From Gammaproteobacteria bacterium (GTDB lineage: Bacteria > Pseudomonadota > Gammaproteobacteria > Steroidobacterales > Steroidobacteraceae), in the NCBI GenBank assembly GCA_003164785.1, contig PLUE01000068.1:1-50989 (forward strand): 50,989 nt of DNA. The letters are read 5' to 3'. A program made the position numbers and the translations under genes. Shown here piece by piece: positions 33,513 through 41,723 of this stretch (positions are counted from its first letter, which is position 1; each line of letters opens with the position of its first letter). The notes under the pieces are model-generated. The model ran no database searches, was not told the origin of the DNA, and was given only the letters and a program-made list of their open reading frames with translations.

Positions 33513-34829
33513 ATGACCGCTCGTGAATCGGCACGCAACCTCCCTCCACTGCCGCGCTGGGCGCTGTGGACGTTGCTCGCGATCCCCTGGGTCGGCCACG
33601 CGGAATCCTTGACCGATGCGTGGGCCATGGCTCTGCAGTCGGACGGCACCGTGGCGGCTGCGCACAGTGAACGGGATGCGGCAGACGCGGAACACACCGC
33701 CGCATTGCGCCAGCGTTGGCCATCGGTGGATCTCAACGGTAACTACACCGAGCTACAACACGCGCCGCAATTCGAGTTCGCGACGCCCGCGGGCCAGCTA
33801 CAGGCGCCAATTTGGCGGCACGACGGCTACGCGACGGCCGGCGCCGATGTATCGGTGCCGGTGTGGACATCGGGTCGAACCAGCGGGGCCATTGGAGCCG
33901 CTGCCGCCGGCGTCCGAGGAGCCGCCGCCCAGGAGGTGGGAAGCGCGGCCGATGTGAAACTCGCCGTTGCCGAATCCTATGTGGCGGTGTTCCGCGCCCG
34001 CAGAGCGTTGGCCGTGGCCGAGTCGAACGTGGCGAGCCTGAAGGCGCATCGCGACGATGTGCAGGTCATGTACGACAAACAAGCGGTGCCACAGTCGGAT
34101 CTGCTCGGGGCGCAGGTTTCGTTCGCCAATGCCCAGCAACAACGTTTGCGTGCCGCGAATGCCCTGCATTTTGCGACGGCCGCTTACAACCGCTGGGTCG
34201 GTCAGCCCTTGGATCGCGCTCCCGAACTCGATGAGCCATCGACCACGCCGGCTGGCGACACCGGCGAACCACTCGAGCAGTTGGTCGCTCATGCCCTCGA
34301 TCGTCGCCCCGAACTCGCGGCCTTGAGCGCGCAGCAAGAAAAGTTTGAGCAAGCGGCGCGGTCGGAACGTGCGCAAGGCCTACCGCAGGTTGCACTGCAC
34401 GCGGGCTACAGCCACTTCGACAATCAGATCTTGGATCGTGAGAATTTCGCGTCGATCGGTATCGGATTTCAGTGGCGAGTCTTCGACAGCGGACAGCTCG
34501 AAGCAAGAACGAGCGCCCTGCACAGCCACGCGCGCGCCACGGGTCAACAGCTTGCTGATTTTCGATCGATGGTAGCGCTGCAAGTGGAAACAGCCGTTCT
34601 CAATCGTGAGGAATCGATGGCGAGAATTCACGTCTCTGCCGCGGCTGTTGCCCAGGCAGAAGAGAACGTCCGGGATGCCGAGGAACTCTACGCGAACGGG
34701 CTTGGAACTAGCAATCAAGTGTTGGACGCGGAAACCCTCCGCGTAGCCGCGTTGACCAATCGGGATGACGCCGCCTTCGATCTACTGATCGCAGAGTTCC
34801 GGTTGCAGCGCGCGCTCGGCGATTTGTGA
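33513..34829 (+). CDS. Outer-membrane channel protein (TolC family)
   Basis: The 438-residue protein has a signal peptide (WALWTLLAIPWVGHAES) and the two structural repeats of TolC channels: SLTDAWAMALQSDGTVAAA with QRWPSVDLNGNYTE in the first, and LVAHALDRRPELAALSAQQ with GLPQVALHAGYSHFD in the second, each followed by a long coiled coil (for example EENVRDAEELYANGLGTSNQ). It completes the tripartite RND system encoded upstream, 17 bases after sqr. A separate TolC-like end is found at the window's left edge. Confidence 0.92.
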   Translation: MTARESARNLPPLPRWALWTLLAIPWVGHAESLTDAWAMALQSDGTVAAAHSERDAADAEHTAALRQRWPSVDLNGNYTELQHAPQFEFATPAGQLQAPIWRHDGYATAGADVSVPVWTSGRTSGAIGAAAAGVRGAAAQEVGSAADVKLAVAESYVAVFRARRALAVAESNVASLKAHRDDVQVMYDKQAVPQSDLLGAQVSFANAQQQRLRAANALHFATAAYNRWVGQPLDRAPELDEPSTTPAGDTGEPLEQLVAHALDRRPELAALSAQQEKFEQAARSERAQGLPQVALHAGYSHFDNQILDRENFASIGIGFQWRVFDSGQLEARTSALHSHARATGQQLADFRSMVALQVETAVLNREESMARIHVSAAAVAQAEENVRDAEELYANGLGTSNQVLDAETLRVAALTNRDDAAFDLLIAEFRLQRALGDL

Positions 34830-34896
34830 CTTCAGGGTTGGGCGCCATCGGCTTGCGCCGCTTTCGTCGCGATGCGCATGCGCATGCGCAAGTAAC

Positions 34897-35679
34897 ATGT
34901 TGACTTTGACTTCACTGCAATACGTATTGGGTGCCGCATCAGGCAGCCTCGTCGGCTTCACTCTTGGGCTCGTCGGGGGCGGCGGGTCCATCCTCGCAGT
35001 GCCCTTGATGATTTACGTGGTGGGCGTCCGCAACCCGCATGTGGCCATCGGCACCAGTGCGTTTGCGGTCGCGGCCAACGCGGCCGTCGGCCTGATTCAT
35101 CATGCGCGACAGCGAAGTGTCATATGGCGGTGCGGTGGAATCTACGCGCTTGCCGGTATTGTTGGCGCGCTTGCCGGCTCAACGGTCGGCAAGCATTTTG
35201 ATGGACAGCGGCTCCTGTTTTTGTTTGCGCTGGTCATGATTCTGGTGGGCGTCCTGATGTTGCGGCGCCGGCACGATACGGGAGTCGCCGGTGCAGCCTG
35301 TCACCGAGGGAATGCCGGAAAAGTGTTGAGCTTCGGGTTCGGCACCGGTGTGTTCTCGGGCTTCTTCGGAATTGGGGGTGGATTCCTGATCGTGCCAGGC
35401 CTGATTGGCTCGACCAACATGCCCATACTGAATGCGGTGGGCACGTCGCTCGTGGCGGTCACTGCCTTTGGACTCACGACCTCACTGAACTACGCCCTCT
35501 CGGGCTTGGTGGATTGGCCGCTCGCAGGTGTATTCATTGCGGGCGGAGTGATGGGAAGCACGATCGGAACCACGGCCGCAAAGCGCCTCGCGGGTACCGC
35601 CGGCCGCTTGATAAGCGTATTCGCGATATTGATCTTTCTCGTCGCGGCTTACATGCTCTGGCGCGGCAGCCACCTGTAG
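34897..35679 (+). CDS. TauE/SafE (TSUP) family sulfur-anion exporter
   Basis: The 260-residue membrane protein has about eight helices in two repeats, each with the family glycine motif: GLVGGGGSILAVPLMIYVVG and GIGGGFLIVPGLIGS. Family members export sulfite, sulfoacetate or take up thiosulfate. Its position right after the sqr-RND genes suggests it carries a product of sulfide oxidation. Just upstream lie three exact copies of ATGCGC (34872-34889), which may be a simple repeat only. Confidence 0.9.
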   Translation: MLTLTSLQYVLGAASGSLVGFTLGLVGGGGSILAVPLMIYVVGVRNPHVAIGTSAFAVAANAAVGLIHHARQRSVIWRCGGIYALAGIVGALAGSTVGKHFDGQRLLFLFALVMILVGVLMLRRRHDTGVAGAACHRGNAGKVLSFGFGTGVFSGFFGIGGGFLIVPGLIGSTNMPILNAVGTSLVAVTAFGLTTSLNYALSGLVDWPLAGVFIAGGVMGSTIGTTAAKRLAGTAGRLISVFAILIFLVAAYMLWRGSHL

Positions 35680-35685
35680 GGAGCC

Positions 35686-36177
35686 ATGATTCAGACTCGC
35701 ATTCCGCCACCCGTTTATGCGCTTTGCACAGCCGCGCTCATGTGGCTCGTCAATCGGCACGCCCCCGCGATTCGATGGATCGCCGCCCCAAGGAATGAGT
35801 TCGGATGGATATTGATCGCAGTGGGTTTGGCGTTGGACCTGTATTCGATACTGATCTTCATTCGCACACGCACAACGGTAAACCCGCTTCGCCCCGGAAA
35901 TGCGACCCAATTGGTCGTGTCTGGCGTCTACCGGATTTCCCGCAATCCCATGTATCTTGGAATGGTGCTGTCCCTGACCGGGTGGGCGTGGCTACTTGGC
36001 AGCCCTTTGTGCTTGCTCATGGTTTTATTATTCGCTCGTGTCTTGGTCATCGTTCAAATCGCTCCCGAAGAAATCGCATTGCGAGACCTGTTCGGCACGA
36101 GCTATGGTGACTACTGCAAGCAAGTCAACCGCTGGATTGGCCGAAAGAGCCGGTCCACCAAACGCCCCCCAGAATGA
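35686..36177 (+). CDS. Isoprenylcysteine carboxyl methyltransferase-like membrane protein
   Basis: The 163-residue integral membrane protein has four to five helices and the C-terminal signature of the ICMT/PEMT family: VVSGVYRISRNPMYLGMVLS and PEEIALRDLFGTSYGDYCKQVNRW, which bind S-adenosylmethionine. Bacterial members are common and their substrates mostly unknown; alkylation of small thiols or phospholipids is possible. It follows the exporter gene by six bases, so it belongs to the same operon. A thiol substrate would fit the context, but this is a guess. Confidence 0.85.
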   Translation: MIQTRIPPPVYALCTAALMWLVNRHAPAIRWIAAPRNEFGWILIAVGLALDLYSILIFIRTRTTVNPLRPGNATQLVVSGVYRISRNPMYLGMVLSLTGWAWLLGSPLCLLMVLLFARVLVIVQIAPEEIALRDLFGTSYGDYCKQVNRWIGRKSRSTKRPPE

Positions 36178-36202
36178 ATATCGATGTAACACGAGGTCAG
36201 GC

Positions 36203-37066
36203 ATGTCAACTAGTAACGATTCATCTGTCAATGCGGCACAGATCGACTATTGGAACGCGACCGCGGGTGAAACCTGGGCCTTGTTTCAGGAACAGTTGGA
36301 TCGCCAGATAGCGCCATTGGGACTTGAGGGATTGAGGGTCCTCGCGCCCACGGCTGGGGAAAGGATAATCGATATCGGCTGCGGATGCGGCCAGACGTCA
36401 TTGGATCTTGCACGCTGGGTAGGAAGCAATGGTCACGTGGTGGGCGTTGATATCTCCGCGCCGATGCTCGATGTGGCTCGGCGTCGGCCCCTATCGGGCT
36501 CGACGATGCGGCCGGAGTTTCGCGAAGCCGATGCGCAAAGCGTCGATCTGGGGCACGCCGTGTTTGACGCCGCCTTCTCCCGCTTCGGAGTGATGTTTTT
36601 CAGTGATCCCGTCGCCGCGTTTTCGAATATCCGTCAATCGTTGAAGCCGCACGGACGCTTGGGCTTCGTGTGCTGGCGCCCGCTTTCAGAAAACACCTGG
36701 ATGCTGGCGCCGCTGAACGCCGCGCTCCCGTTCCTGCCGGCGCCGTCGCCGGCGGATCCCTTGGCGCCGGGTCCGTTTGCGTTTTCCGACGCCGCCCGCG
36801 TTCGGTCCGTCTTGCGTGATGCCGGTTTCGGGTCGGCGACGATCGAGCCTTTCGACGCCATGATCGGCAGCGGCGATGTCGAACAAACCTTGGCGCTGAC
36901 GTTCAAGGTTGGGCCGCTGGGGGCGGCGCTGCGCGAGAATCCGCAGCAGAAAGGCAACGTGGCCGACGCGGTGCGCAAAGTGCTGACACACTACGCGACG
37001 GCCGCCGGCGTCTTGATGCCGGCGGCGGTCTGGATCGTCCTTGCTCACAATGAGAATTCGCCATGA
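36203..37066 (+). CDS. Class I SAM-dependent methyltransferase
   Basis: The 287-residue enzyme has the Rossmann motif I IDIGCGCGQTSLDLARWVG, motif II VVGVDISAPMLDVARRR and later strands VFDAAFSRFGVMFFSDPVAA and GRLGFVCWRPL, typical of UbiE/COQ5-like small-molecule methyltransferases. It lacks the cysteines of arsenite methyltransferase ArsM. The ATG at 36203 has AGG upstream. It ends by ATGA overlap with a small ORF. The substrate is unknown. Confidence 0.88.
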   Translation: MSTSNDSSVNAAQIDYWNATAGETWALFQEQLDRQIAPLGLEGLRVLAPTAGERIIDIGCGCGQTSLDLARWVGSNGHVVGVDISAPMLDVARRRPLSGSTMRPEFREADAQSVDLGHAVFDAAFSRFGVMFFSDPVAAFSNIRQSLKPHGRLGFVCWRPLSENTWMLAPLNAALPFLPAPSPADPLAPGPFAFSDAARVRSVLRDAGFGSATIEPFDAMIGSGDVEQTLALTFKVGPLGAALRENPQQKGNVADAVRKVLTHYATAAGVLMPAAVWIVLAHNENSP

Positions 37067-37281
37067 AAATCCTTTTTTCAGCTTGTCTTTGTCTCGGTTT
37101 CGGGTTGCAGGCGATGAGCGCCGCCCCTGCGTCCCGCGGCTTGCTACAACTCGGTCAGGATATCTTGGCGAGGAAGGTGAGCGATGCGGGTGAAAAGGGT
37201 GCTGCGAGCGGAGCGGCTGCGGCGCGTGCCGAGGCAGTTCAGCTGGGTCGATCAACGGCTGATACGCGACCGACACCTTGA
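37063..37281 (+). CDS. Small exported ORF, possibly truncated
   Basis: The ATG overlaps the methyltransferase stop (ATGA). The 72-residue peptide starts with a plausible signal peptide (MKILFSACLCLGFGLQAMSA) and continues with an Ala/Gly/Arg-rich stretch without recognised domain. The gene is followed by opposite-strand pseudogenes, so its 3' part may have been replaced. I am unsure whether it is a working gene. Confidence 0.4.
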   Translation: MKILFSACLCLGFGLQAMSAAPASRGLLQLGQDILARKVSDAGEKGAASGAAAARAEAVQLGRSTADTRPTP

Positions 37282-37336
37282 ACGCTGTGGCGTCAATCTA
37301 CGGGTCTTGTCGACGCGATCCCTTGAGAGCGACAGG

Positions 37337-37726
37337 TCAGCGCCACGGGGGCGAGCGCCGTGCATCCATGTACAGCCGCCAGACCTGATTGAACGAATAT
37401 CGAGAGCCGTCACCCAAGAAGTCGTAAACACGGTTCGCCATGCGATTGAATGCCACGACGTCGAGTCTCGCATTGCACACAAATGCGGGACAGTCCTTGA
37501 TGGTGTCGAGCAATCCTTGCCAGTGAGGATCGAGCTGTGGCCCGGTCGTCCGGCTCAAACCCACAAGCTCATAACAACGCGCCGTCTCACCCTACGACAA
37601 ATGTAACGCTTCCGCGATGCGTTTGATTGCGTCCCGCGAGCTGGCCGTGTCTTGTCCCTTCTCCAAGCGCGAGTAAACGGTGGTACTGACGTCCGCGAGG
37701 AGCGCAACTTCCTCGCGGCGCAGCCC
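37337..37726 (-). pseudogene. Relic of an XRE-type regulator with MmyB-like ligand domain
   Basis: In the same frame as pstC, right after its truncated end, the sequence becomes the second half of an XRE helix-turn-helix (GLRREEVALLADVSTTVYSR, LEKGQDTASS, IAEALHLS). An in-frame TAG (37594-37592) follows; the frame then continues as GETARCYELVGL and the MmyB-like part (LLDTIKDCPAFVCNARLDVV, then AFNRMANRVYDFLGD) up to a TGA at 37337. The family form is GLRREEVALLAGVS, a glutamate-Gln-Gly turn, LSxxERA-x-LFxLAGL and PA-x-V-x-x-x-x-x-DVVAWN. The N-terminus and the remaining C-terminus are missing. The gene is dead. Confidence 0.75.
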
Positions 37727-38104
37727 CAACAACTCGATCGCGGTGGCGACCGGGCCGCGCATCCAAGATGGGGCGATTTCGGTAAGGAATACCGCGATTC
37801 CAAAGCTCACGGGAATGGCAATGATCATGGCGATCGCCGAGGACACCAGAGTGCCGTAAATCGGTACAAAGGCGCCAAAGACTTTTTTTACCGGATCCCA
37901 GTCGGTATGGTACAGAAAGCCGACACCGAAAGTCTGGAAGGCCTCGCGTCCACCCCACAGCAACGAGGCCGCGGCGCCCCCGAGCGTGGCCAGAACGAAA
38001 ATACCTGCCGCCAACAGCGCGCCCCGAAATACCCGATCCGCGCGCGCGTCCCTACGCGAGTTGGCAACAGCGGGTTCAGGCACCGTTGATTCACGCGCGC
38101 TCAT
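37727..38104 (-). pseudogene. pstC: Truncated phosphate ABC permease PstC (5' part)
   Basis: The first 126 codons match PstC: a polar start, TM1 (GALLAAGIFVLATLGGAAAS), the periplasmic block FQTFGVGFLYHTDWDP, GAFVPIYGTLVSSAIAMIIA and IPVSFGIAVFLTEIAP up to TAIELL. The real protein then continues with AAIPSI and four more helices; here the XRE fragment follows without a gap. About 60% of the permease, and all of pstA and pstB, are missing. The gene is on the minus strand downstream of pstS, as in a pst operon. Confidence 0.88.
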
Positions 38105-38165
38105 CCCCAGAGGCCTGAGTGTCGAATGCTATGACAGTCGTGGGACATCGGGTCGAAGAGGCGCG

Positions 38166-39189
38166 TTACTGCGGAAAATTCGATTGCCAATACGCTTCGA
38201 TTTGTTTGGCCAACGGTGCCGGCAGGGGCACGTAGTCGAGGGCATTCGCCTGTGCCTGACCGCTCTCGAGTGCCCAGTTAAAGAACTTGAGTGCAGCCTT
38301 ACTGCGGCCTGCGTCTTTCGGCTTCTTGTACATCAGCACAAAGGTGGTCGCTGTCACAGGGTAGGCATCGGCGCCAGGCGCGTCGGTCATGACCAGAAAA
38401 AAGTCCTTCGCGGTCGCCCAATCGGCCGTCGCGGCTGCTGCCTGAAAACTCTTCGCATCAGGCGTGATAAATTTTCCGGACTTGTTTTGAACCTGCGCGT
38501 AGGTCATTTTGTTTTGCAGCACATAGGCATACTCGACATATCCTATTGAATTTTGGATGCGATTGACGTACGCCGCCACCCCCTCATTGCCCTTGCCGCC
38601 CACTCCAACCGGCCAGGATACCGACGTGCCCTCGCCTATCTGGGCTTTCCAGGTCGGGCTGACCTTGGACAAATAGTTGACCCAGTTGAAGGTCGTGCCG
38701 GAGCCGTCCGAGCGGTGTACGACGGTTATGTCCGCATCGGGCAATGCGACGCCGGCATTCAAGGCGCGGACGGCAGCATCATTCCATTTCGTAATCTTTC
38801 CCAAATAAATATCGGCAAGCACCGGGCCCGAAAACTTGAGTTCGCCGGCCTTGATGCCGGAGATGTTGACTACGGGAATTACCCCGCCGATAACGAGAGG
38901 AAACTGCCCGAGACCGGCCTGTATCAGCTCGTCCGGCGTCAAGGGCTTGTCAGTTGCACCGAAGTCGACAGTACCCGCCTTGATCTGCGCAATGCCTCCG
39001 CCCGAGCCGATGCTCTGATAATTCAAGCGATCGCCCGTCTTCACGCTGTAGTCTGCCGACCACTTCGAAAGAATCGGATATACGAAAGTGGAGCCCGCCC
39101 GTCATGTCGGTTGCCAGGGCAGCCCCCGCAATCAGAGATGCGACGACGCCAGCAATGGACTTAACTACAGTCGGAGAGAATCGGTACAT
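38166..39189 (-). pseudogene. pstS: Phosphate-binding protein PstS with a frameshift near the N-terminus
   Basis: The signal peptide starts at ATG 39189 (MYRFSPTVVKSIAGVVASLI, then AGAALATDMTG). The family sequence then needs GAGSTFVYPILSKWSADYS; this peptide is present, but in another frame, beginning at about 39093, and continues uninterrupted to the stop at 38166 (IGSGGGIAQIKAGTVDFGAT, DGSGTTFNWVNYLSKV). The junction reads ACGGGCGGGCTCC where ACGGGCGCGGGCTCC would keep the frame, so two bases (a CG) are missing. The protein would bind periplasmic phosphate if intact. Either the gene is dead or the assembly has a 2-base error. The loss of pstC beside it favours decay. Confidence 0.88.
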
Positions 39190-39213
39190 AGTGAGCCATA
39201 CCCTATTTTGATC

Positions 39214-39231
39214 ATTCTATACTGTTAGAAT
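39214..39231 (+). promoter_or_regulatory. Palindromic ArsR operator candidate
   Basis: ATTCTA (39214-39219) and TAGAAT (39226-39231) form a perfect inverted repeat around six bases; with the outer ATC/CAT the arms match at 8 of 9 positions. It lies between the divergent pstS and arsR genes. ATTC-N-GAAT-type palindromes are the usual ArsR half-sites. Repression of the ars operon, and perhaps of pstS, would follow. Confidence 0.6.
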
Positions 39232-39316
39232 CATGGATCCTACAAAGCAATTGTTTCAGTTTTCTTACATGCAATGGTACTTGACGAATGGTCGTTCTTT
39301 CTATAACTATGAAATT

Positions 39317-39664
39317 ATGAAATCTTTAGATGTTGTCAAGGTGCTCGGCGCACTCGCGCAGGAATCCCGATTGGCCGTGTTCCGATTGCTCGTAAAGCGT
39401 GGCCCGGCTGGCTTCACGCCAGGTGTTCTTGCGGCGAGATTGGATATCCCGGCGCCTACTTTGTCCTTTCATTTGAAAGAGCTTCAGAACGCCGGCCTGG
39501 TCTCGATGCGTCGCGAGAGCCGGTTTTTGTACTACAGCGCGCGCTTCGATCGCATGAAGGATTTGGTCGGCTTCTTGACCGACCAGTGCTGCAGCCAGGC
39601 CGACGAGGAGTGCGATGCGGACTGCAAGCCGGTCGCCGCTCAAACCCGTCGCCGCAGCGCATGA
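39317..39664 (+). CDS. arsR: Arsenite-responsive repressor ArsR
   Basis: From Met 39317 the repressor has 115 residues with a winged helix (LGALAQESRLAVFRLLVKRG, LDIPAPTLSFHLKELQNAGL, RRESRFLYYSAR). The arsenite site is at the C-terminal end: Cys91-Cys92 and Cys99, with Cys103 (DQCCSQADEECDADC). This differs from the E. coli ELCVCDLC type and resembles the Acidithiobacillus ferrooxidans ArsR, in which Cys95, Cys96 and Cys102 bind As(III). An in-frame ATG at 39233 would add 28 residues, but it is only one base from the operator. The end overlaps arsN2 by ATGA. Confidence 0.92.
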   Translation: MKSLDVVKVLGALAQESRLAVFRLLVKRGPAGFTPGVLAARLDIPAPTLSFHLKELQNAGLVSMRRESRFLYYSARFDRMKDLVGFLTDQCCSQADEECDADCKPVAAQTRRRSA

Positions 39665-40119
39665 GATCGATTGCGACCGGCGTACCCTCAGGCCCGATTG
39701 AAGGGGCGCGACGGTCCGACTTGGCCAATATTCGATGGTTGTTGAACGTGAGCGGATTGCCGGACCAGGATTTGACAGAACAGATGCTCGGGCACTTCCT
39801 CGTCTATCGTGACGAGATCGGTGTGGCGGGCGTCGTCGGTCGCGAACGCTGCCACCATGCAGCGCTCCTGCGCTCCTTGGTTGTCGCTGACGGGCACGCG
39901 AGTCGCGGGCTGGGTACGCGTCTTGTAAGGGCAGCCGCGTGCCTCGCGCAGGACTTGCAGCTCCAGCCCATTTATCTGCTGACAACGACGGCTGAATTAC
40001 TCTTTGAACATCTCGGATACCGTTTTCTCAACCGCGAATTGGCGCCGCCGACGCTACAGCAGTCCGCGCAATTCAAATCCTTATGTCCCTCCACCGCCCG
40101 ACTGATGGTAAAGCCATGA
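39661..40119 (+). CDS. arsN2: Arsenic-resistance GNAT acetyltransferase ArsN2
   Basis: The 152-residue protein has the GNAT fold with the acetyl-CoA motif SLVVADGHASRGLGTRLVRA and a C-terminal LLTTTAELLFEHLGYRFLNR, the pattern of ArsN2-type proteins found in ars operons. ArsN proteins acetylate organoarsenical amino acids such as arsinothricin in the related ArsN1; the ArsN2 substrate is less clear. It overlaps arsR and arsC by ATGA at each end, so the four genes are translationally coupled. Confidence 0.85.
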   Translation: MRSIATGVPSGPIEGARRSDLANIRWLLNVSGLPDQDLTEQMLGHFLVYRDEIGVAGVVGRERCHHAALLRSLVVADGHASRGLGTRLVRAAACLAQDLQLQPIYLLTTTAELLFEHLGYRFLNRELAPPTLQQSAQFKSLCPSTARLMVKP

Positions 40120-40631
40120 ACTCTCGCACCTACAACCTACTGTTTCTTTGCACCGGCAATTCCGCTCGCAGTGTCCTCGCCGAATCCATAATGAACAAGT
40201 GGGGAAAAGGCCAATTTCGGGGCTATAGCGCCGGCAGTCACCCCACCGGCAAGGTCAATCCTTTGGCCCTCGCGCTTCTCAAACAGTTGGAATTCCCTAC
40301 CGAGGGCTTACGAAGCAAGAGCTGGGATGAATTTGCGGCTCCCAGCGCGATTCATTTCGATTTTGTCATCACCGTCTGCGACAACGCCGCAGGCGAGGTG
40401 TGTCCCTATTGGCCTGCCCAGCCGATGACGGCGCATTGGGGCATCCCGGATCCCGCGGCGGTCGAAGGAACCGAAGTCGAGAAGAAATTTGCCTTCCGTC
40501 AGGCCTTCAAGGTGATGGAAACCCGGATCAAATTGTTTCTGAGCCTGCCGCTCGCGAGCATCGACTCGCTCCGCTTACAGGAGCGCATGGACGCCATCGG
40601 CAAAACGCCGCTCGAGGGGCAGCCGAAATGA
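40116..40631 (+). CDS. arsC: Arsenate reductase, low-molecular-weight phosphatase type
   Basis: The 171-residue enzyme has the P-loop LCTGNSARS (Cys12-x5-Arg18) and the resolving pair Cys88 and Cys96 in ITVCDNAAGEVCPYW, corresponding to Cys10, Cys82 and Cys89 of the thioredoxin-dependent Staphylococcus aureus enzyme. It reduces arsenate to arsenite for export by the next gene. A C-terminal extension of about 20 residues is present. ATGA overlaps at both ends. Confidence 0.95.
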   Translation: MNSRTYNLLFLCTGNSARSVLAESIMNKWGKGQFRGYSAGSHPTGKVNPLALALLKQLEFPTEGLRSKSWDEFAAPSAIHFDFVITVCDNAAGEVCPYWPAQPMTAHWGIPDPAAVEGTEVEKKFAFRQAFKVMETRIKLFLSLPLASIDSLRLQERMDAIGKTPLEGQPK

Positions 40632-41671
40632 ACGTCTTCGAGCGCTATCTGACCGTTTGGGTATTCCTCTGCATCATCATGGGTATTGCGCTCGGGCAGT
40701 TTTTGCCGGCCGTCTTTCAGGTCATCGGCAGCTTGTCGGTTGCCCAGGTTAATTTGCCCGTTGGGCTGCTGATCTGGGTCATGATTATTCCGATGCTCGT
40801 TAAGGTGGATTTCGGTGCCTTGGGCCAGATACGGCGCCATGTGAAAGGCATTTGCGTAACGCTTTTCGTCAATTGGCTGGTGAAGCCCTTTTCGATGGCA
40901 CTCCTGGGTTGGATCTTCATTCGGCATGTCTTTGCCCCACTGCTGCCGGCCGATCAGCTCGATAGCTATATTGCGGGCCTGATCCTGTTGGCCGCAGCGC
41001 CCTGCACGGCCATGGTGTTCGTCTGGAGCCGACTCACCGATGGGGATCCGCTCTTCACGCTCTCTCAAGTTGCGCTGAACGACAGCATCATGGTGGTGGC
41101 CTTCGCGCCTCTGGTAGGTTTCCTTCTTGGAATTTCTGCGATAACGGTTCCCTGGGGCACCCTCGTGACCTCGGTCGTGCTCTATATCATCATTCCCGTC
41201 GTGCTTGCGCAGCTGATTCGCAAAGCGTTGCTCATGCGGGGATCCGCTGCATTCGACGCCGCTATGCTGCGTATCGGGCCGTGGTCGATGGGGGCCCTGC
41301 TGGCCACCCTCGTACTGTTGTTTGCGTTCCAAGGCGAGCAGATTCTTCAGCAACCGCGCGTGATCGTGCTGCTCGCGGTGCCGATCCTGATTCAAGTGCT
41401 GTTCAACTCAGGCCTGGCCTATTGGCTGAATCGTGCGGTGGGAGAGAGTCATAGCGTCGCATGCCCCTCCGCACTGATCGGTGCCTCGAATTTCTTCGAA
41501 CTCGCCGTGGCCGCGGCCATAAGTCTGTTCGGTTTTCACTCGGGGGCCGCTTTGGCCACGGTCGTCGGCGTTCTCATCGAGGTACCGGTCATGTTGCTAG
41601 TCGTCAGCATCGTCAATCGCTCGAAGGGATGGTACGAACAATCCGGCACCCCTGCATCCGTTAAACCATGA
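40628..41671 (+). CDS. acr3: Arsenite efflux permease ACR3
   Basis: The 347-residue membrane protein has ten predicted helices and the ACR3 hallmarks: WVMIIPMLVKVDF, NWLVKPFSMALLGW, the essential Cys126 in LLAAAPCTAMVFVWS, and the C-terminal GVLIEVPVMLLVVSI with the conserved Glu. It pumps As(III) out using the proton gradient. It is coupled to arsC by ATGA. Confidence 0.95.
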   Translation: MNVFERYLTVWVFLCIIMGIALGQFLPAVFQVIGSLSVAQVNLPVGLLIWVMIIPMLVKVDFGALGQIRRHVKGICVTLFVNWLVKPFSMALLGWIFIRHVFAPLLPADQLDSYIAGLILLAAAPCTAMVFVWSRLTDGDPLFTLSQVALNDSIMVVAFAPLVGFLLGISAITVPWGTLVTSVVLYIIIPVVLAQLIRKALLMRGSAAFDAAMLRIGPWSMGALLATLVLLFAFQGEQILQQPRVIVLLAVPILIQVLFNSGLAYWLNRAVGESHSVACPSALIGASNFFELAVAAAISLFGFHSGAALATVVGVLIEVPVMLLVVSIVNRSKGWYEQSGTPASVKP

Positions 41672-41723
41672 TGGCCCCGCGATCACCATCGCTCCTGTAC
41701 CGGCATACTCAATAGACAATCCG

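Noticed and set aside
34872..34889. (ATGCGC)3 before the TSUP gene as a phase-variable element
   Set aside because: Only three copies and outside a recognisable promoter, so too short to slip often.
36203..37066. Possible arsenite methyltransferase ArsM near the ars operon
   Set aside because: The conserved cysteines that bind arsenite in ArsM are missing; only general methyltransferase motifs are present.
37592..38104. The pstC-XRE ORF as a genuine membrane-bound regulator
   Set aside because: Both parts are incomplete at the join (PstC lacks most helices, the helix-turn-helix lacks its first half) and the regulator part has an in-frame TAG, so a fused pseudogene is the simpler reading.
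40499..41395. Open frame of 298 codons on the minus strand
   Set aside because: It is antisense to arsC and acr3, which are unmistakable, and is His/Gln/Arg-rich without a domain.
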